Shown here: positions 63,387 to 64,000 of the stretch, piece by piece
Layout of the letters: the number at the start of each line of letters is the position of its first letter
Numbering within the stretch: position 1 is the stretch's first letter
Assembly (NCBI GenBank): GCA_946480465.1
Contig: CAMLJY010000035.1
Span: 1-64,000 of the forward strand
Direction of reading: 5' to 3'
DNA length: 64,000 nucleotides
From: an uncultured Burkholderiales bacterium
GTDB taxonomy: Bacteria > Pseudomonadota > Gammaproteobacteria > Burkholderiales > Burkholderiaceae
Position numbers and translations under genes: made by a program
The notes under the pieces: generated by a model
The model's database searches: none
What the model was told of the DNA's origin: nothing
What the model saw: only the letters and a program-made list of their open reading frames with translations

Positions 63387-64000
63387 ATGTCCACGCTGAT
63401 CCTCCTGTCCACGCCGCTGCCGCCGGCCGACCTGCAGTTGGACGCGATGACGCACACCGCCGAGCTGAGCACGCTGGAAGACACCACGCTGCACCTGCTG
63501 AGCGACAAACCCGACCTGGAGCCCGACCGGCTGCTGGGCCAGCCGGTGCAGCTGACCGTCACGCTGCGCGACGAGCAGCAGCGCTTCATCCATGGCTACG
63601 TCACCGAATTCGGCATCGGGCGCCACCAGGGCCGCCACTTCGGCTACCAGGCCCGCGTGCGGCCCTGGCCGTGGTTCCTGCGCCTGAAGTCGGACTGCCG
63701 CATCTTCCAGGAGATGACGGTGCCCGACATCGTCGAGGAGGTGTTCAAGGGCCACGGCGGCATCGCCAACCACGAGTTCCGGCTGACGCGCAGCTACCGC
63801 AAGCGCGACAACTGCGTGCAATGGCGCGAGACCGACTACAACTTCGTCGCCCGCCTGCTCGAGGACGAGGGCATCTACTGGTACTTCGAGCACACCGACG
63901 GCGAGCACAAGCTGGTGCTGGTGGACGACGCCGGCAAGCACGAGCCGGCGCCCGGCTATGAGCAACTGCCCTACCACGCCAACGTCGGCCAGGTGCAGCC
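63387..64000 (+). CDS. vgrG: type VI secretion spike protein VgrG (partial, runs off the window)
   Basis: The first 204 residues of a VgrG protein, which caps the T6SS tube and carries effectors. The N-terminal gp27-like part is clear: V-T-L-R-D-E-Q-Q-R-F-I-H-G-Y-V-T-E-F, then P-W-P-W-F-L-R-L-K-S-D-C-R-I-F-Q and Y-N-F-V-A-R-L-L-E-D-E-G-I-Y-W-Y-F. The gene continues beyond base 64000. It points to an active or former T6SS and gives context to the Tai4 and polymorphic toxin genes upstream. Confidence 0.93.
   Translation, partial: MSTLILLSTPLPPADLQLDAMTHTAELSTLEDTTLHLLSDKPDLEPDRLLGQPVQLTVTLRDEQQRFIHGYVTEFGIGRHQGRHFGYQARVRPWPWFLRLKSDCRIFQEMTVPDIVEEVFKGHGGIANHEFRLTRSYRKRDNCVQWRETDYNFVARLLEDEGIYWYFEHTDGEHKLVLVDDAGKHEPAPGYEQLPYHANVGQVQ

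Overview
The window is very GC-rich, gene-dense DNA with short gaps, many 4-base ATGA/GTGA gene overlaps and Burkholderiales-type gene neighbourhoods (LolCD, RecJ with its alkaline-phosphatase-like neighbour, DUF1800/DUF1501 pair, MoxR-DUF58-VWA operon). It also carries a repeat motif I associate with Comamonadaceae-like genomes. It most likely comes from a betaproteobacterium of the order Burkholderiales; the genus cannot be fixed from the sequence.

Layout. 0-5.3 kb: TatD nuclease, then an HtrA-like protease, MoxR ATPase, DUF58 and BatA operon. 5.3-12.6 kb: a membrane diguanylate cyclase, LolD/LolC, a conserved protein of unknown function and RecJ. 12.7-18.1 kb: a secreted DUF1800/DUF1501 pair, a LysE exporter and an SGNH hydrolase. 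18.2-32.1 kb: a complete-looking N-heterocycle (nicotinate-type) catabolic cluster. It has an enamidase and a TetR regulator on the minus strand. Reading the other way are 6-hydroxynicotinate reductase, a UPF0280 protein, two DUF1185 proteins, a fused LivHM permease, LivG, LivF, a NicA-like 2Fe-2S subunit and a NicB-like molybdopterin subunit carrying three c-type heme sites. Together these would import a pyridine carboxylate, hydroxylate it (NicAB), reduce the ring (Hnr) and open it (Ena): the reductive route known from Eubacterium barkeri and Azorhizobium.

32.2-37.3 kb: a visibly more A/T-rich island with three minus-strand genes: a DUF262-like/HNH protein, a reverse transcriptase with a YADD active site, and a cytosolic-type 5'-nucleotidase. 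The roughly 590-base gap just upstream of the reverse transcriptase holds several strong hairpins and ends in a terminator-like hairpin 17-20 bases before the start codon. This is the arrangement expected of a defence reverse transcriptase with a dedicated non-coding RNA, and it is the best candidate here for an undescribed system.

37.3-46.4 kb: accessory DNA bounded by two degenerate copies of the 3' end of a dockerin gene, each with the same hairpin. It holds a large unknown protein directly behind an odd tRNA-Asn-like gene with a GCU anticodon, a candidate secreted toxin with a membrane-anchored partner, a Tai4-type immunity protein, and a LysM-bearing polymorphic toxin with its coupled immunity gene. 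The window ends inside a vgrG gene, so contact-dependent antagonism (type VI secretion) is a theme of this part.

46.4-63.1 kb: mostly housekeeping genes: an L,D-transpeptidase/MepK pair, an alpha/beta hydrolase-Tag-TruC operon, an S9 peptidase, a phosphotransferase, an MFS exporter, a LysR regulator divergent from RidA and a class V aminotransferase, and a DUF4197 protein. Short tandem repeats with 7-, 9- or 12-base units sit in many gaps and in a few genes. Genes in operons are often joined by small ORFs that overlap the stop of one gene and the start of the next.
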